Assembly (NCBI GenBank): GCA_016806645.1
Contig: JACSYO010000438.1
Location: forward strand, 585,501-649,500
Direction: 5' to 3'
DNA: 64,000 bases
From: Ophiodon elongatus
Lineage: Eukaryota; Chordata; Actinopteri; Perciformes; Hexagrammidae
Under the pieces are notes generated by a model. That model searched no databases, had not been told where the DNA came from, and worked only from the letters and a program-made list of their open reading frames with translations. The position numbers and the translations under genes are program-made. Positions 35,805 through 51,300 of this stretch are shown here, one piece after another (position 1 is the stretch's first letter; the number at the start of each line of letters is the position of its first letter).

Positions 35805-36784
35805 TTGGCTAGCACCTCACTATACGATACACATCGCAATATACGACACAATATGATATTTATTGCAATATTGTATTTAATTCTTTTTTATGAAAATGTA
35901 AAAATGAAGCTGAAAATACCACTTGTTGTGTACCATGATATTCTAATACGTACATAACATATTGACACAATGCATCAAAACTACTCCAAAGGGTATTTGT
36001 ATTGCACAGTCACTCAGCAGTGAACACACTGAACTCAAATGCATTTCATTATATGAAATAAAAGTGCATATTGTATTCTAATCATTTTTTTACTAAAATG
36101 CACTTGCCACAACTTTATTTGAAAATACATGCTGTATTCTTTTCTTATTTTGTCCCTGTAAGCTAACTTACATGTAGATGCCATGAACACTATATAAAAT
36201 AAAGTGCATTAAGTAAAGTTGTCACACACACTATGTCTGGGTCCTTCCCACTGATGTCCCATTCTTGAACCGTTCAGTTTTCAGTAACTCCGCGATGTTA
36301 CTGCCTGTACGGCTCTCGCGCTGTGGTGTGACGTAATCGTAACAGTCGACTCTGTGGTCTGGTCGTCTAACGTCGCACGTCAGGGCTACTCTCTTTGAGG
36401 GGACACGTTTCGGCACCTCTTCATAAATCCTGGGCACTGGTTACATGGCTACAATCATCACGTGTCGGCAGGAATGATTCGGGATCACATAGCGCCGCTC
36501 TACAGTATACGGCCGCTTGCTCGTGAGACGCCATGTTGTGATTGTGGCCAGATCACGTGACAGGCCGGGAGGTCACTGCCCTGAGCTTAGAAGGCAAAAG
36601 GAAGCAACATCACGCGTTACAGGAGCGGAGGTCGAGGTAGTTTGACACACAAACACAATTTCAAAAGGACATTTTAAATCCGTTTAACAACTGTTTGTTT
36701 TTTTTTTGTTAAATTTATCGATAGTCATCGCATACAATCTTTTTTTATATATATATATATTTTTTTTTTTTTGCACAGCCCTAG
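35805..36784. mobile_element. degenerate non-autonomous hAT-like DNA transposon
   Basis: The right end reads TTATCGATAG, a T-rich run, then GCACAGCCCTA, the complement of the TAGGGCTGTGC terminus typical of fish hAT elements. The left part has the ACGATACACATCGCAATATA and AATATGATATTTATTGCAAT motifs seen near the other end of this kind of element. The interior includes a CpG-rich block (about 36240-36640). The left terminal inverted repeat is eroded and I found no clean 8 bp target duplication. No transposase frame is present. The 68-codon minus-strand frame at 36231-36437 is inside the element and not a gene. Confidence 0.55.
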
Positions 36785-39249
36785 TATACTTTATTGTAGC
36801 TCTGCATTTAATCATTTCTGCATTCATTTCTTACAGTTATACAAGCACATAGAGTGACAGAACTGGACGTAAACATGTTCAGCTGTAACGATGGCAAAGG
36901 TGAAGGAGACCAATTGTAGTCTTTTCTCTCCTTAGATACAGCCTTACTGTGATATAGCAGACTGTCAAGAAGTTGGCATGGGTGAAATGAAACGGGCCTC
37001 ACCAAAGGATAAAAGGTGAGTATATCCGTCTGTCAAGGCCAGTCTTCAAAAATAAGAAAGAGTGGAATTGATACAATATTAGAGCAGACAAGATGCAGCA
37101 AACAAGCAAGGGGAAGATTATGGTCTGTGAATGTGTAAATTGCAGGAGCAGAATGGACAGCTTTAGGCCTTCAGTTGGAAATGGACCAATTGACATGCAA
37201 AAAGCTGGATGCACCTTCAGCCAGTGTTAAATATAGTCCTCGACCAACAACCAGACGTTTCCTCCCTTCTGACCACACCGCCATACTACCTCTCTTGATT
37301 CTTGTCTCCCCAGCAGTCTCCTACCTCTCCCTCAGGGAGGGTAATAGCTAAATGCAGTCATTTCAGCAACTCAGCTTAGTGCCACAACCAATTGTGCTGT
37401 CACAAAAAAAATAGTCTTTACTCTGGATATGAGTGACAGTCTTTGGCCAGACTCCTACGACTACTCCCTAGGACCATTGAAATCCCTTAAGGTACACTTC
37501 TTGTTAGAGGTGACAAGTCAGCTTGGAAAAGAAAGCCATTACCAGAGAAGAAAAGTATCAGGCAGCCTCCTGCTGGTGTAAAACCAACCAAATGAAATGG
37601 CTCCAAGCCAAGGAAGTATTCTGGGAAATCTAGTATGGCCATTTCCTTGACTTGCTAGACATTCTAAGCTTTCTTTACCTCATATGAGAAATGTATTTGG
37701 CAGGATTCTTCTTTCAGAATCGAAAGTTTTTTTTCTTCTTTAGTGCAATAATTTTTAGAGCATCTATTAAAGAACAATGTCCCATAGACTCCCATATTTA
37801 TGCCAATATTTCTACAACGTGTTGTTTTAATTTTTTTTAACTGACTCTAGAAATCCCTCGTCACCTACTTAGTAATTGCAGTCCTCTTCTCGTCCTCCTT
37901 TCTAGTCACAGTAAAGCCTGGGAGCTTGGCCACATGGTTCAGGGCTGGGCTACAATGCACAAGGACGAGGGGGGATGAGGAAACTAGTGGGGGTTCAGAG
38001 GCATAAAAGTTCCTTTCTTCTCCGCCCTTGCCTCTTTCTTTGAGTCAGAACAGAGGGTTGCCACGGCGATGAGGTTGGTCTGTCTCCCACGGCGTGGTCT
38101 GGGAAGAGCAGCAGCTTGCTCTGACATTTATTCAGGCTGGAGGAAACGGAGACGATAGAGGAGAGGAACACACAGACATACACACACATCCATACACACA
38201 CATACAGCGAGAAGTGAGAAGGGGGCGGGGGCAGAAAGTGGATGGATTAAACGATAACACCTGTAACATCAGAGGGTTGACATACAAATGGAGAATTGGC
38301 TGCCACTGCCTTTATCTAAACCTTTTATTTTCTGCTCATTGTCCATTCATCCCAAAGTTCTATTCCTGGACTCCTTTTTTCATTTGTGCTCATTTAGATC
38401 TTGCCAGCAAATGAGTAATCCAACACATATTTCCATCCTAATCATATTCACTGCCAAACTTCTGCACAGAACCAATGCACAGACATGAGCACAAGCTAAG
38501 AGACACACAAATGCACAAAACACACACATGAAATGATGGCCATCCTACTGAGAGGCCAACTTCCATCAATGCCAAGTTTTGTAGTCAAAACTGGGAAATC
38601 TTGCCAGAAATTTTAGTGAAGACAGCTCAACAGCTTTTGTTTCACATTTCAGATCAGGAAAAGTTGACCCAGGAAAATAGCTATTGAGCAAATTGCTTTA
38701 TATGACTTATTTGGTGGTATGGGGAGTGTGCATGCTTGATTCATCAACATGTCAACATAGAGGATCTCCTCAATGAAAAAGCATGCGACGCTTGAGAACC
38801 CACAGCAAGTCAAAAACACTTTCAACGCTTTTCATCAAAAGCTGTTAAAACACTTTCTGTTTCTGATTAAAGGAGACAACAGGCAGCCATATCAGCAACT
38901 ACAAGCAAGGAAATAAAGGTAAGAATGAAATGACTGATGCGATGAGGGTATAAAATAACCTTGAGTGCAACATATGCCACATTGACAGTAAACACGTAGT
39001 CTTTTTTGCACTAATGGATCAGTTAGCATACGACCCAGAAGAGGCAGAGAAAGAAGAGGGAATGCATCACAATGTGTGTAAGTCATGCAACATTCACCAC
39101 AATGTTGATAGAAGCAGCATTTCATGAGATACATCCATATATGCCACTTAAGGAAACTTCAGTAAGAATATGCTAATGTTCACTTTTCTCTCTCCAACAC
39201 TGAAATACACAAGGCTCTCTATCAGTTGTGAATGAGCTTTGTTTTCTCT
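36785..39249. other. non-coding DNA, no recognised feature
   Basis: Unique sequence. A GC-richer patch at about 38020-38180 carries a 47-codon minus-strand frame without any recognisable domain. Otherwise I see nothing. Confidence 0.45.
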
Positions 39250-39847
39250 AAGGCCATGTCCACACTACTACGTTTTCATTTTAAAAAGCTTATCTTTTGC
39301 TACGTTTACACTGAGCGTCCACACTAGGCCGGAGTTTTAGGGCACCGGAAACGGATACGTTTAAAGACACTCCCGAGGACGGATAAGTTTGAAAACCTCC
39401 CAGCGTGGAAGTTGTGGAAGTTTTAAAACGATGACGTAGACACCCGCGTTTGCTACTTGATTGGATCTTCGCAGTCAAGACGTGTCCTTCCCTGATTCGT
39501 CACGTATCATGTGACCCTTTTCCGAAAAAACCCCAACAACATTAAGTTAATTTAACATGGATAACAGGTTACAGGCATTTCTGCCATTGTTGTCTATGCT
39601 AGCAGATGTTGTGCAACTTCTTATGCACACATAAACTGTAAAGGAACAAAAGCATAAATTCGACAGAGACTTCACCAACCGAGCTACGAGTGTGAGAACA
39701 GACAACAAAACTGAGAGGAAATGAGTGAGAGACGTGTATTGACCATATTTATTGACCAATAATCTAGTAAACTTTGATTTGTAAGTGTTCATTTTGTTTT
39801 AAAAACTCGGTTTTAAAATGAAAACGTACTAGTGTGGATGTAGCTTG
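39250..39847. mobile_element. MITE-like element with terminal inverted repeats
   Basis: The left end, AAGGCCATGTCCACACTACT followed by ACGTTTTCATTTTAAAA, is matched in inverse orientation by the right end, TTTTAAAATGAAAACGTACT followed by AGTGTGGATGTAGCTTG. The arms pair over about 37 bases with a few mismatches, concentrated near the outer tips. A second internal copy of the CGTCCACACTA motif lies near 39317. The element is about 600 bp and has no transposase frame, so it is non-autonomous. No clear target duplication is visible. hAT affiliation is a guess. Confidence 0.75.
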
Positions 39848-42800
39848 AGACTGGAGCTACAGTGGCAACGTTCAATTGTAGCCTCCTTTTCGGATTCTTT
39901 GGAATCTAAATACAGGGCAACTTTGATGGGGATACTCTCTGTTAGCATTACCCACATGAACACACAGATACAAAAAGTATCCTAACATGACAATAAAACT
40001 TTCCATGTTCTGAGAATACTAGCCATTCATATATCCTGTGGATCACCGTCACTAGAGCGCAACAGTGGCATTTGGTCTTTGGTGCTGAAAGCATGAGGGA
40101 AATGTGAAAAGCTCAACAGCAACATTTCTTAAAAAATAAAAATGCCACAGCTATGATAATGCAGACACAAACTATTTCCCATCAACTGTTAAAATTTCAA
40201 TAACAAGGTCTGAAGGCTATCATTTGCACCTGCGTCATTGTATTCACAAAGATGACTTGGCTTGGAGAGCAGTGCCAACAGTTACATTTAGAAAACAAAA
40301 CACAAAGCGCCACAATTTCCAAATTGAAGGTACCTTTATTTATCATTATCTGTCTTTCAAATCAGCTTTTACTGATTTTTGACCCCGAGAAAAAAATTAA
40401 ATAAATGAAGACTAAAAAACACAACCATGATCCTTGATATACTATATTTATGGTCCTATTTTACCTATTTTAAATGCATTACATGACTAAATATTGGCCT
40501 TGCATTTGGCAAAAAAATGAGAAAGCTCTCTCAGCAGTTAAGTCTTCCATCCACCTGAGTGAACTTTGTGTGAGCAGCCTGAAAGCTGCTCAGAGCTGCT
40601 GATTGCATTCTCATTCGCCGTGAGTCCGGTAATTGCAACAGGGTGTCATTTAAAACAATGTCAGCATAAAAAAAAATATGAATTAATGTGGCTGACATCT
40701 CAAAGCTGTCACCTTTTATGGCGACAAGAGTTAAATGATGCTTGAACTACAATAAATATAGACAAGCATCAAAAGTTTGTTGTTTTGTTCATAACAATTT
40801 AGCAAACTTACACGACTGATGGAGTCATGTTGCTAGTGCAGTTTACTTTCTCCTTTCACACATAATGAAATAGTCTCTCTGTTTTTTTTCCTCTGATGGT
40901 TGAATGTGTCTGTAGTCTGTGTTTATTTAAAAACCTCACTTGTCTTGTTGAGGTTATGGAGATTATTACTGTAATGTTACCTTGATTGCCTGGACTCTGA
41001 AGCTGTTGGAGCTGTTATCGACACGGACAGTCATTCGGGACCATGAACTGCTAGAAACAGATCATTAATGTGTCGTTTCCTCTACTTTGCATTTATTGGT
41101 CCGTTCAGTCACTTGTTGTGTGATTTGTGAATGCGCCTGCGCAGAATGCCTGCTTGCTACCTGAGTTGCTCGTGAGAATGATTGTTGTTTTGAGACTTTG
41201 CTGTATCTAGAATCCTTGTAGGCTTTTATATGCTAAGAAGGTAGATAAGGATTGTAAGTCATGTATTTGAGACATGCATTGTTTCTTTTGGACGAAAACA
41301 TGAATCATTCAAATAATGTGGTTCAATATTTTCCCACTTTACCACTTATTGTTTCTTAGATGGCTTGCTTGGCTTCTTAACCATGGAAATGAGTGCCTAG
41401 TTCAGTTATTTTGAGTGGCCCTCTAAAAAGAAAACACCAGATTGGGCCAGAGCTACCACTGTCAACACTTTTTCATACTAACCAATTTCATATGTATTTC
41501 TCTATTTTGATGGCATGTTATAAAATGGCCTAGCTTGGCTAAAATCATGGGATAATCCAAAAGCAAGTAAAATAAATACACACTCCAACATGGATGTTTT
41601 TATTCTTTGCAAATATTACATTTTCACTAATATAACATCTACAAGATTCATTCAATTGTGGATATTATGAAAAACTTTAACATCTCCTCTATTTACACAT
41701 TTTAATAATATAAATTTCAATTGTACATCGTCAATACAAGACAGTATTCACTGAGCATGCCATTTTCAGATTTTCAGTCACCTAGCAGGGATGTCATTTT
41801 TTGATTGTGCCTAAACCTTAAAACCACCACTTTTATTTTTTATTCTTTACAATTTTCAATTTTTCTGACTTGTTAAAATGGACGATAAAAGCAAAACGGA
41901 TCAAAAATCATTCACATTAAACACCAGTGTTAAAATTCACAGTTATACCACAACTATAATCTGTCCGAAGTTGCACAACTCATAAATCAAACTATGCCTT
42001 TAATATATATATTTATTAATAAATAATAATATAGTATTTCTTCCACTTTTATTTGTACACTCTTCATTTGTAGACTCCTTACGATGAACACATGCTGACT
42101 TGGTCAGAGCTTCATTTGTAGACTCTGGCTCTTCTGTACATGTGGTCACTCCCACAGTGATATGGGGATGAAGACAGACCAAACAATGTTTTGTAGCGGC
42201 GCTATCCATCTTGGTGTATGATCTTATTGCTTGCCAAAGGCACTTTGTCACAAACCAATGGGGGTCTCAAACTTGTTCCTCTCTGCCACGTGTCCTACCC
42301 TCAGTCTCAGGGGGTCAGTCATTCAGGGGGATAGAAGCAGCAGGAGCAAGATGAGCCTGGAGGGGATTTTCTCACCCTGAGACGAGTGATTACTTCGCTG
42401 GGACTAAGTTATGCTAATGCATTCATCTCCAAAAGCACCGTGATTATTTAGAGTTCCTCACCAACTGTTTTAGATTTTGCTCGCTTGCTATTTTATGCAA
42501 AGATGCTTTTTTCCCGCAGCCCTTCATTGGCACAGCGCTTGCCGAGCTGAGGGAGATAAGGGGAGAAAATTCAGAAGATTGTTGGATTTTTTGCCCTTAT
42601 TTTAATGTGCCCTTGATGTATGAATGCATGCAAATCAAAATATGTCTACTTTTTTTCTCTTGTAATGTATGTTGCAATTTTACAATATGACATCTGAGTG
42701 GAATAGAGCAGATGATATTGCACACAGTATATCATTTCCGTTATATCTCTGCCCCTCTAAATTGCCCTATGTTTTATTTAAAAGGTTCCAACACTCTTAC

Positions 42801-45800
42801 TTAAATCCATACAAACTTTGAGTATCTCTTTACCTCCTCTGCCTCTGAACTGAACCCCCTGTTGCACTATTTGGATATTTTTTATGCCATTTTTCACCTG
42901 GTGCTCTACATGTCGTTCGCGGTGAGGTAACGTCCTGCCTGGCTGTGGCGTTCCTGTGAAGCAGCATGAGGGGATATCAGCATAATACCAGGGTGAATAT
43001 GTTAGAGCAGATTCCCTCTAATCCTGAGCACACTGTAATCAGAGGAGACTCCTACGACTGTGACCGCACAAACACATGACATTGGTCGACTGAAATATGC
43101 AAAGGTGTGTGGGTGTGTGACAGGTTACGAGTTAGGAGGAAGACAAAGTGGAGGTTCCAGGGGTCCGAATAATTTTTGTCCTTTTTGAGAGAGGCAACCA
43201 AAAAGATGAAGAAAGCAACAACAAAAAAAGAAAGCAGAGGAGTCGAACTAATGCTGCAGAATATTTTTTTCCCTGAGTTAGGAGGAGGAGATGGTCAAGC
43301 AACAAGGGGAAATTCTGAATGCCTGAAGGGATTTGCTGAGAATTTGGAGGAGATCTCTAGAAATGAGAGCACTGCCCAGATGCGCTGCAGAAAGCGGCAT
43401 CTGCAGCATTAATTACAATAGCCCCCCTCCCACACCCCCGCCGTACTTCGCCACCTGTTTCCTTTCAATGGTCCCACTATACGTGAGTGAAATCCAGGAA
43501 TCCACATTCAGCACTATGGCTGATGCAATCACATACAACCTGCATCCTCCTCCCGCCCCTCCATCTCTACCCATTCACCCACACACGTACACACATACAC
43601 CACCACAAACAATTCCCTGCGGGTATCTTGATGTCTTATCTATTAGGAAGTGAAAGTGAGAAAGAGAGCAAATAAAAGCTCTCTGTCACCTAAGATGTCT
43701 TGTCCACGCGGTTTGTTTCTTCCTTGCTGCTGAATTGATTTGGTGAGTCAACCGCTTCACTGATGGAGAGATTGTCAGCCCCAAGAGGACAGAAGCACAC
43801 TCTGTTTGCGGCGTGACGTGCACATTGCCATGTCAGGGCTATGTTGTGCCCAGCGTTTGTGGTCGCTACATATTGCTGCTATCTGGATCCCAAGATTACA
43901 TCTGCTCAGCTGGGATTGTTTTCATGCTGCTCTTATGGAAGGATGGGGAAATTGTATCACAGATTAAGTTCAACCTATTTCACAACACTCTGGACCGGCG
44001 ATGAGCAAAGATGTGGGTCGATCTTTACTTTCTAAGGTCCGCGGGGACAGTGTTTATAAAGTCACACGGTTGTAATGCAGAATGTCAAATGGCTCGAAAA
44101 GAAGGATCTGCAAAGAGGATTTGTGGTGAAAAAGCATGAGATCAACTCTCAGTGTAGACTTCCCTCATACGACCAAGTGGTAAAGGCCTGGGCTTATCTG
44201 AATGGAGGGAAAGGATTGATGGCGGGGGATGCAAAAGCAGTGCAAGCCTCTTATAATTGAAGATCTCTTGCAGAGGGAGAGCATGCTCATGTGACTGACT
44301 GCACCTCCCTGCTTAACCTGCAGGCTGCCAGCTCTATTGTCCCTTCTGGCCCAAAAACTGCAGGGCTTTTCCAGCTGATCAATTAAATAATTTAGTGGCA
44401 ATTTAGAAATTTGCTGGGTGGATGTTGGATCAATGACATGGATTCCAGAAGTCAGGGTTGCATCTGATATGTGGCTGTCGAACCAGCACCGTTTAGAAAC
44501 AGCAGCAACAGCCAATATACAATACTCCTGAAGGAGTCTTTCTCTCTCTCTCTCTTTTACTCACACACATACACGTACACAGCCGCGCATGCAGGAGCAT
44601 GCTGGGTTGAAGAGCTCAAGCTAGAGAAAAATATATTGAGTGAGATCAACCACAGGGAAGGGAATATAATAGTAATCTGCAGTGAAAATAATATCAGCTG
44701 TTACAGCACTAATGAACACCAACACGGAGCCAGAATGGAGATAGAAAACTACATTTCCTTTTTTTTCCGCCTGACCTCCTGCTGAGATTCAGAGGCTTTA
44801 ATTCTCTTGGTGATGTTGGGATCCAAACAGCTACAGTAAATAAACAAGATTACCCATTTGGACATGCGAGTAAATCTTATCATATTGGCGCAGGGAGAAG
44901 AGATCGGAAACGGGACCAAAGCAATAAGGTTGACAGAGGCCAAGACGCAGGCAGCCATGGTTGCTGAACACAATTCCTTTCTTCAAATCTTCCCATTTCC
45001 TTTTGTGGCTTACTGTAGATTTTGTTCTTCAGTTGTGGAGAGACAGTGATGTTTCATGTGCTGTGGCAACAACAATGATCACTCTTCATAGGCGTGAAGT
45101 GTGTATCAAATAATATTCTCTGTCAGATGTTAATCACCACTGGATTTGCAGGAAGGCGTCATACAAGCACTCATTTTTCTTTCTCCCCCTCTCTCATTTC
45201 ATTTCATAAATTTCAAAACATGGTATATAGCAAAATGAAACTCTCCAATTGTCTTTTCAAAAAGCTGCACAACCATTGTACTTAAGGATGCGCTCATCAG
45301 TTTAAATCTGATTTGGGGAAGATAAAAGGGGAAGTCCTACTGGATCTCTTCATGCTCAGTTTTTAGCCTAATTGTCTCTCAGTGTAAAGCGATACAGTGC
45401 AGAAGCCTCTTGTTGTTGTTAAGCGGCCTGTAGCCAGATTTGGTTCTTAGCGAGAGGCAAACAGAAGCTGTGCACTGTGCAGTGGGACTGGGCGCGATGA
45501 AGGTTGGGGGAAGTCAGAGACGACAGAATGCACCAAGCTCCACCAGACGCAGAGGCAGCCGGTGGAGCCGTGCCACAGACCGGTTAGTCAGGGAGTGATT
45601 CCTGATTCTATCATGAATGTCGTGCCTCATCACGATGAATTCTTGTGACTGAGATCATCAGAGGCAGTTTTTATGGGACCATAACCTGTGAATAAGATGA
45701 TTACAATGGCAAACATTATGTGGGCTGGGGGGCTGGGCAAGAAACATCACGGTGCTAAGCATACATGACAACAACAGTGATAAAGGATTTGGGGGCTTAC

Positions 45801-46048
45801 GAGAGCAAAAAGATGTGGGACTTGTTACCACAATATATTTGACATGAACATGCAAAAAAAAGATTACGAGAATGAAATAAATGTCTGCAGCAGCCCTCCA
45901 CACACACACTCGGCTTCACTTGATATAGGGATGACAAAAAGAGGGGGAAAGAGATTTTTTCCCTTCCGTCTCTGAGCAGACGCTGATCTTCTTAAATCCC
46001 TGTGTATCTCATGTTAAATCCGTGTAATGTGGATTAAGACCTGTTGAA

Positions 46049-46056
<8 letters not shown>
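39848..46056. other. non-coding DNA, largely AT-rich
   Basis: The stretch 40000-42250 is particularly AT-rich and featureless. A mixed-composition island with POU-octamer-like motifs lies at about 42360-42570. The remaining open frames are short and lack domains. Confidence 0.45.

Positions 46057-46123
<67 letters not shown>
46057..46123. repeat. (AT)33 microsatellite
   Basis: About 67 bp of uninterrupted AT, preceded by a short ACACAC stretch. Confidence 0.98.
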
Positions 46124-46127
<4 letters not shown>

Positions 46128-46623
46128 TATTACAGGAACAGATTGGGGCGGACTTCCTGCCAAATCCTTACTTATTTGCCCTGAAAAGTACTGATACCGA
46201 CAAGCTACAGGCAATATGAAAATATATGCCATCAGATGATATCAATCTGTCACACTGTTAATATACCTTGGTAAATATCCCTGTAACATCTGTGGGTGTT
46301 TTAGCCACTTATATGATCGGGAATGTTTTTTGCCAAAGTGGGATTTTTATATGATTTTTTTTCAGAAATGTGATATGGTGTGATTTTCAATGTAAATTAC
46401 CTTGTTGGATTTGCCAAAACAGAAGATCTTGTTTGGTTATTTTTATCTATTAACTATTTCTCAACTGTTTTGCCAACAAATTGATTATGTACCAATTACA
46501 TATACTGTGATATTGCAATTCCTCCATATTACCCAGCCCTCTAATTCAATTAAAAGGTAAAGAAACAGCCTGCTGTGGAACATAGACTCAGAAAAATGCA
46601 TTCACAAATGCGTCTACACACAT

Positions 46624-46624
<1 letters not shown>

Positions 46625-46697
<73 letters not shown>
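46625..46697. repeat. (CA)36 microsatellite
   Basis: About 73 bp of CA ending CACGCAACC. Confidence 0.98.
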
Positions 46698-46700
<3 letters not shown>

Positions 46701-47503
46701 ACCTATGATGCCACTTAATCTGTGTAGCCTGCATCACCCACTGTCCATTAGGGCAAGCTTTTCAGCTCAACACACACACAAAAGATGCAGCTACTCCAGG
46801 ATTCACTGAGTGTAACTGTCAAACGTCCATTTCTTTTCTTTTTTTTTTTATGTATCCCTTGCCAGAAAAAAATGAATAAATAATCACACCCCTTCCTTAC
46901 CACATGTGTTAAACTCCTGCTAGATGCTAAAGATGTGCAATGTCCCAACCAGTGATGTTTTTATCCCACAAAACAAAGCAGTTGAAAATGGTGTTTTCTC
47001 CTGACTCCACCAGGAGAGATCGGACTCAAATCACCAAAAGAGCTACCAGCTGTCGGATGCAGGTGAGCATAAGGCTGGAGAGCCAGTAGAGTAATGATTA
47101 CACCACATCGGAGTGGCTTAGACTTCCTAAGACCTGCTTGGAATATTGTATAGAAATTGCAATTGTGCTGGTGAATCTTAGTCAGTTCCACCCAAACCCC
47201 TCACACACCTCGCCCCGTGTCTGTTACCTTTTGATCCCTGTAGGAGTAGAAGGATGAGTGAAAGAGACAGGGGGACACATGCAAGACAATAGAAATAGAT
47301 TAACTTGGTCTGAGAGAAACATTGAGTAGGTTATTGTGGGTATTATGCATTCATTTTACATATTTGATTGTGCATGAGACAAAGAGATATACACTCAATA
47401 TGTTTCACAGTATTTCCTCCATGTCCGTCTCCTGTGTCACTCATAATGGCCCTCATTACATATCAGTGAAATGCATATACAGCAAGATACTGTGAGTGAG
47501 TGA

Positions 47504-48337
<834 letters not shown>

Positions 48338-51300
48338 GTGCATTGCATTTCACTGATCATCAGTGTGTGCTGGCGGGCGAATGAATTGAGGTGTTTTGAT
48401 ATAATCACTGATCCAGTCTTGGCAGGGAGAATGACCACGCTTATTGAATGGCTGTCTGAGTACTCTAATGAGGTAATATTACCACACACAAATGATGAAA
48501 AATTCATGTTACAAGTTGGTGTTGGTGCAGACGGCTCTCAGGAATTTCATTTGCTATTTGATATTCTTACTTGCCAGCTCAGCAGGCACTATTGTATGAT
48601 TGGAACAGAAAAAAACACACTTAGGGCTGAAAGCCCAAGCTATTACCGTGAATAGCCTGTAGACACAGCAACACAAGTGGAAAAGTGTGTTTGTGCGCAT
48701 GCCTCTTTGCCTTGTGTAAGAGTGCATATACTGTATGTGTGTGCTTGTTTGTGTGTATGTGTGTGTCTGTGGGCAGCCCAGGTGAAGGCATGCATACTGA
48801 ATGCTAAGTGATCATCCTGCCCATCTCATTGGCATTGGAGAGCTTGTACAGCTCTGATAAGTGCATTTATGGAAAAGTCAGCACAGCTTTATCTCGTCAT
48901 TGCAGGTTAGATCGCAGATAAAAGGATTGGACTCCAAAAAGTAAATAAAAAAAATCAAGCCTGAGATAAGACACCAGCTTCTAAGCGATACCAGCTTGCT
49001 TCAGACTCACACTGCAACATGGCAGCTCATCAGTATGGCTCCCATCACCAACCCAGGGCTCTGTATGGGGCCTCACTATGACCGCCGAGGACGGTTCTGA
49101 TAACATTTCCTGGAGAAGCCACTGATGTTGTGTTGCTTATAGTTGTCTTGGGTTGATTTTTGAAGTTTCATGCAAAAGAGTCCCCCCCCGCCCCAAGGCT
49201 ATAGAGGAGCAATCATCCTGGGTAACATTTTACTGGGATGTAAATTCACCAGCTATACCTTCAAAGCATTTAATCCCACTATACCCTTTTCTCTTCCTGT
49301 TCTTATTGTTTCCATACACTCAGTCCTTCCTCGCCATTCTCGGACATCTGTTTTCTTTTGTATCTCTCTGATACATTCCTTCCGCTAATCCACCACAACA
49401 CATCCTTCTGAAAACCTTCTTTCTCCCTTTCTAATATCCCCATTCCTTTCTATGCCCCCAAACCTCTATTTCCCTCCTTCCCTCTATGTGTCAGAATAAG
49501 ACTCCAGCAGTGGACCCTTAGGGCGATGGTGATGGAATGCATTTGGGGGGCCAGCTGCTTTCTCTCTCCAACCCGCATGCAAAATCATCCCAATGGGGAA
49601 TCACTGGCTCCTGTTTACAACACAGAGAGGGGTGCAAACACCATGGTAACACCATTGCTCTTCCTAAAACCCTTGGCAGATAGGTCTGCAAAATCACCCC
49701 CAGTAAAAACGTTTTACTGTTGGATAAAGAAAAAAGCTGAGTAGAAAAAAAATTGGCTGAAAGTATGCTGGCGCACATCCAGCCACAGTGGAAGTCTGTT
49801 TTTTTTAATTCCTGTTTCATGTTTTTTGACTTGGAAATTAAATTTATGAGCATGACAGAATGAAAGATGCCTTTATAGTTGCAGAAACACATACTGTACA
49901 CATAAATCCTGCTGGAATCAAGTCATACACTGTACACACAGACGCCCAAAAACTACAGTCAACAGTGCAAAAAGGCACAACAAAGGGCTCGCAACAGAAA
50001 ATTGATAATACTCATTCGCAGCCATGCACGCGTGCATAAAAACGCTCTCACACACACTGAATGCTGTCAGGAACTGCTGCTCTTTCTCTCTGGCAGAGTG
50101 CTCAAGAGATTAAGCTCTGGGTAATTCATATATATTTTTGGTGAGACTAAATGCTTGCAGGTTTCCATTTAAAAAAAAAAAAATATTTATTGATTTCCAC
50201 TGTGGAATTTTTTTTTGCAGAGTGACCCTGGCAGTTTAATATTCATAAGCCATTAAAAATAAAAGATGCACATTTTGTACGTTTGACCCGTTGTTATGTA
50301 CAGCACAGTCTATAATCTGTTCCATCCGGTATACTGTCCCACTCAGAGGTGAAGCGAGCACTGTTTTGCAAACAGGAAAACACCATTAGTTTCCCACATG
50401 TTCAGCGTTGATTAGAACTGGATGAAAGAGACTGCAATCTCCTCATTTGGCAGATAGAGAGGCCCACAAATATCTTCATAACATTATGCTGCTGCTGTTG
50501 TTGTTCCAAAAATGCAGTTTTTCTCTTCAGATTTAGAAAATTGCCTTCCATTATACCATTTAGATAAGATAACTGAAGAGGAATACGAAATTAAACTTAG
50601 GAAAGCCGTTAAACCTTTAATTAAGATGGGGACACGTTTGAGAAGAGTTTTGCATCCCGTCTTCCTGAGCATCCCTTTACAGAAAGTGAGGAGCATGAAG
50701 GCAATGGGATGTAGAAAGCAAGGGAATCAGGAGACAGAAGTAGAAAGGTGAGCTTCTATCCCCATGAAAGAAAGCTCCTCTTTATCCAATAATGAGCGTT
50801 AACTTGGAATTTTACTAAACTGGCCACTCTATCTGAAGGTGGAGGAGAAGAGGTCCAATCTTGTTTTTTTTCTCTTATTTAGTTCTTCAATAAGCTTTTC
50901 ACATGTCTGATGTTTCAGCGTTGGGACTCGCTGGCTCAGTGTGAGTCCCCCCATCTTGAGAAATTATGCATTGGCTGCGATGCTCCCTGCTGAATCCCTG
51001 CTGGGGCTGAGCGGTGTTCTGGGATGCAACCCAAGTCTAATCATCCGATACAAGTTTAAAAGTAGCCATGGGTAGTTTTTCAGTGGGTGGGGAGGAGGGA
51101 CCACCATGAGGGGGCCCTGCAGGGATGTGCTACAGAGGACGGAGGCAGCTCTATGTAACTGCCCTTGCATGAAGCAGGGCAGGTAATAAAAGGCAGACAC
51201 ATAGTTGAGTGATCTTCCTGCAGGACTCACCGGTCTTTATTAGTTCTTGTGTGCTTTTGTGTGTTTTCTGACTTCAAGTGTGCCATTTGCTTCTGAGGTC

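Noticed and set aside
36231..36437. 68-codon minus-strand frame with CpG-rich codons
   Set aside because: Lies inside the hAT-like element and does not resemble a transposase or host gene.
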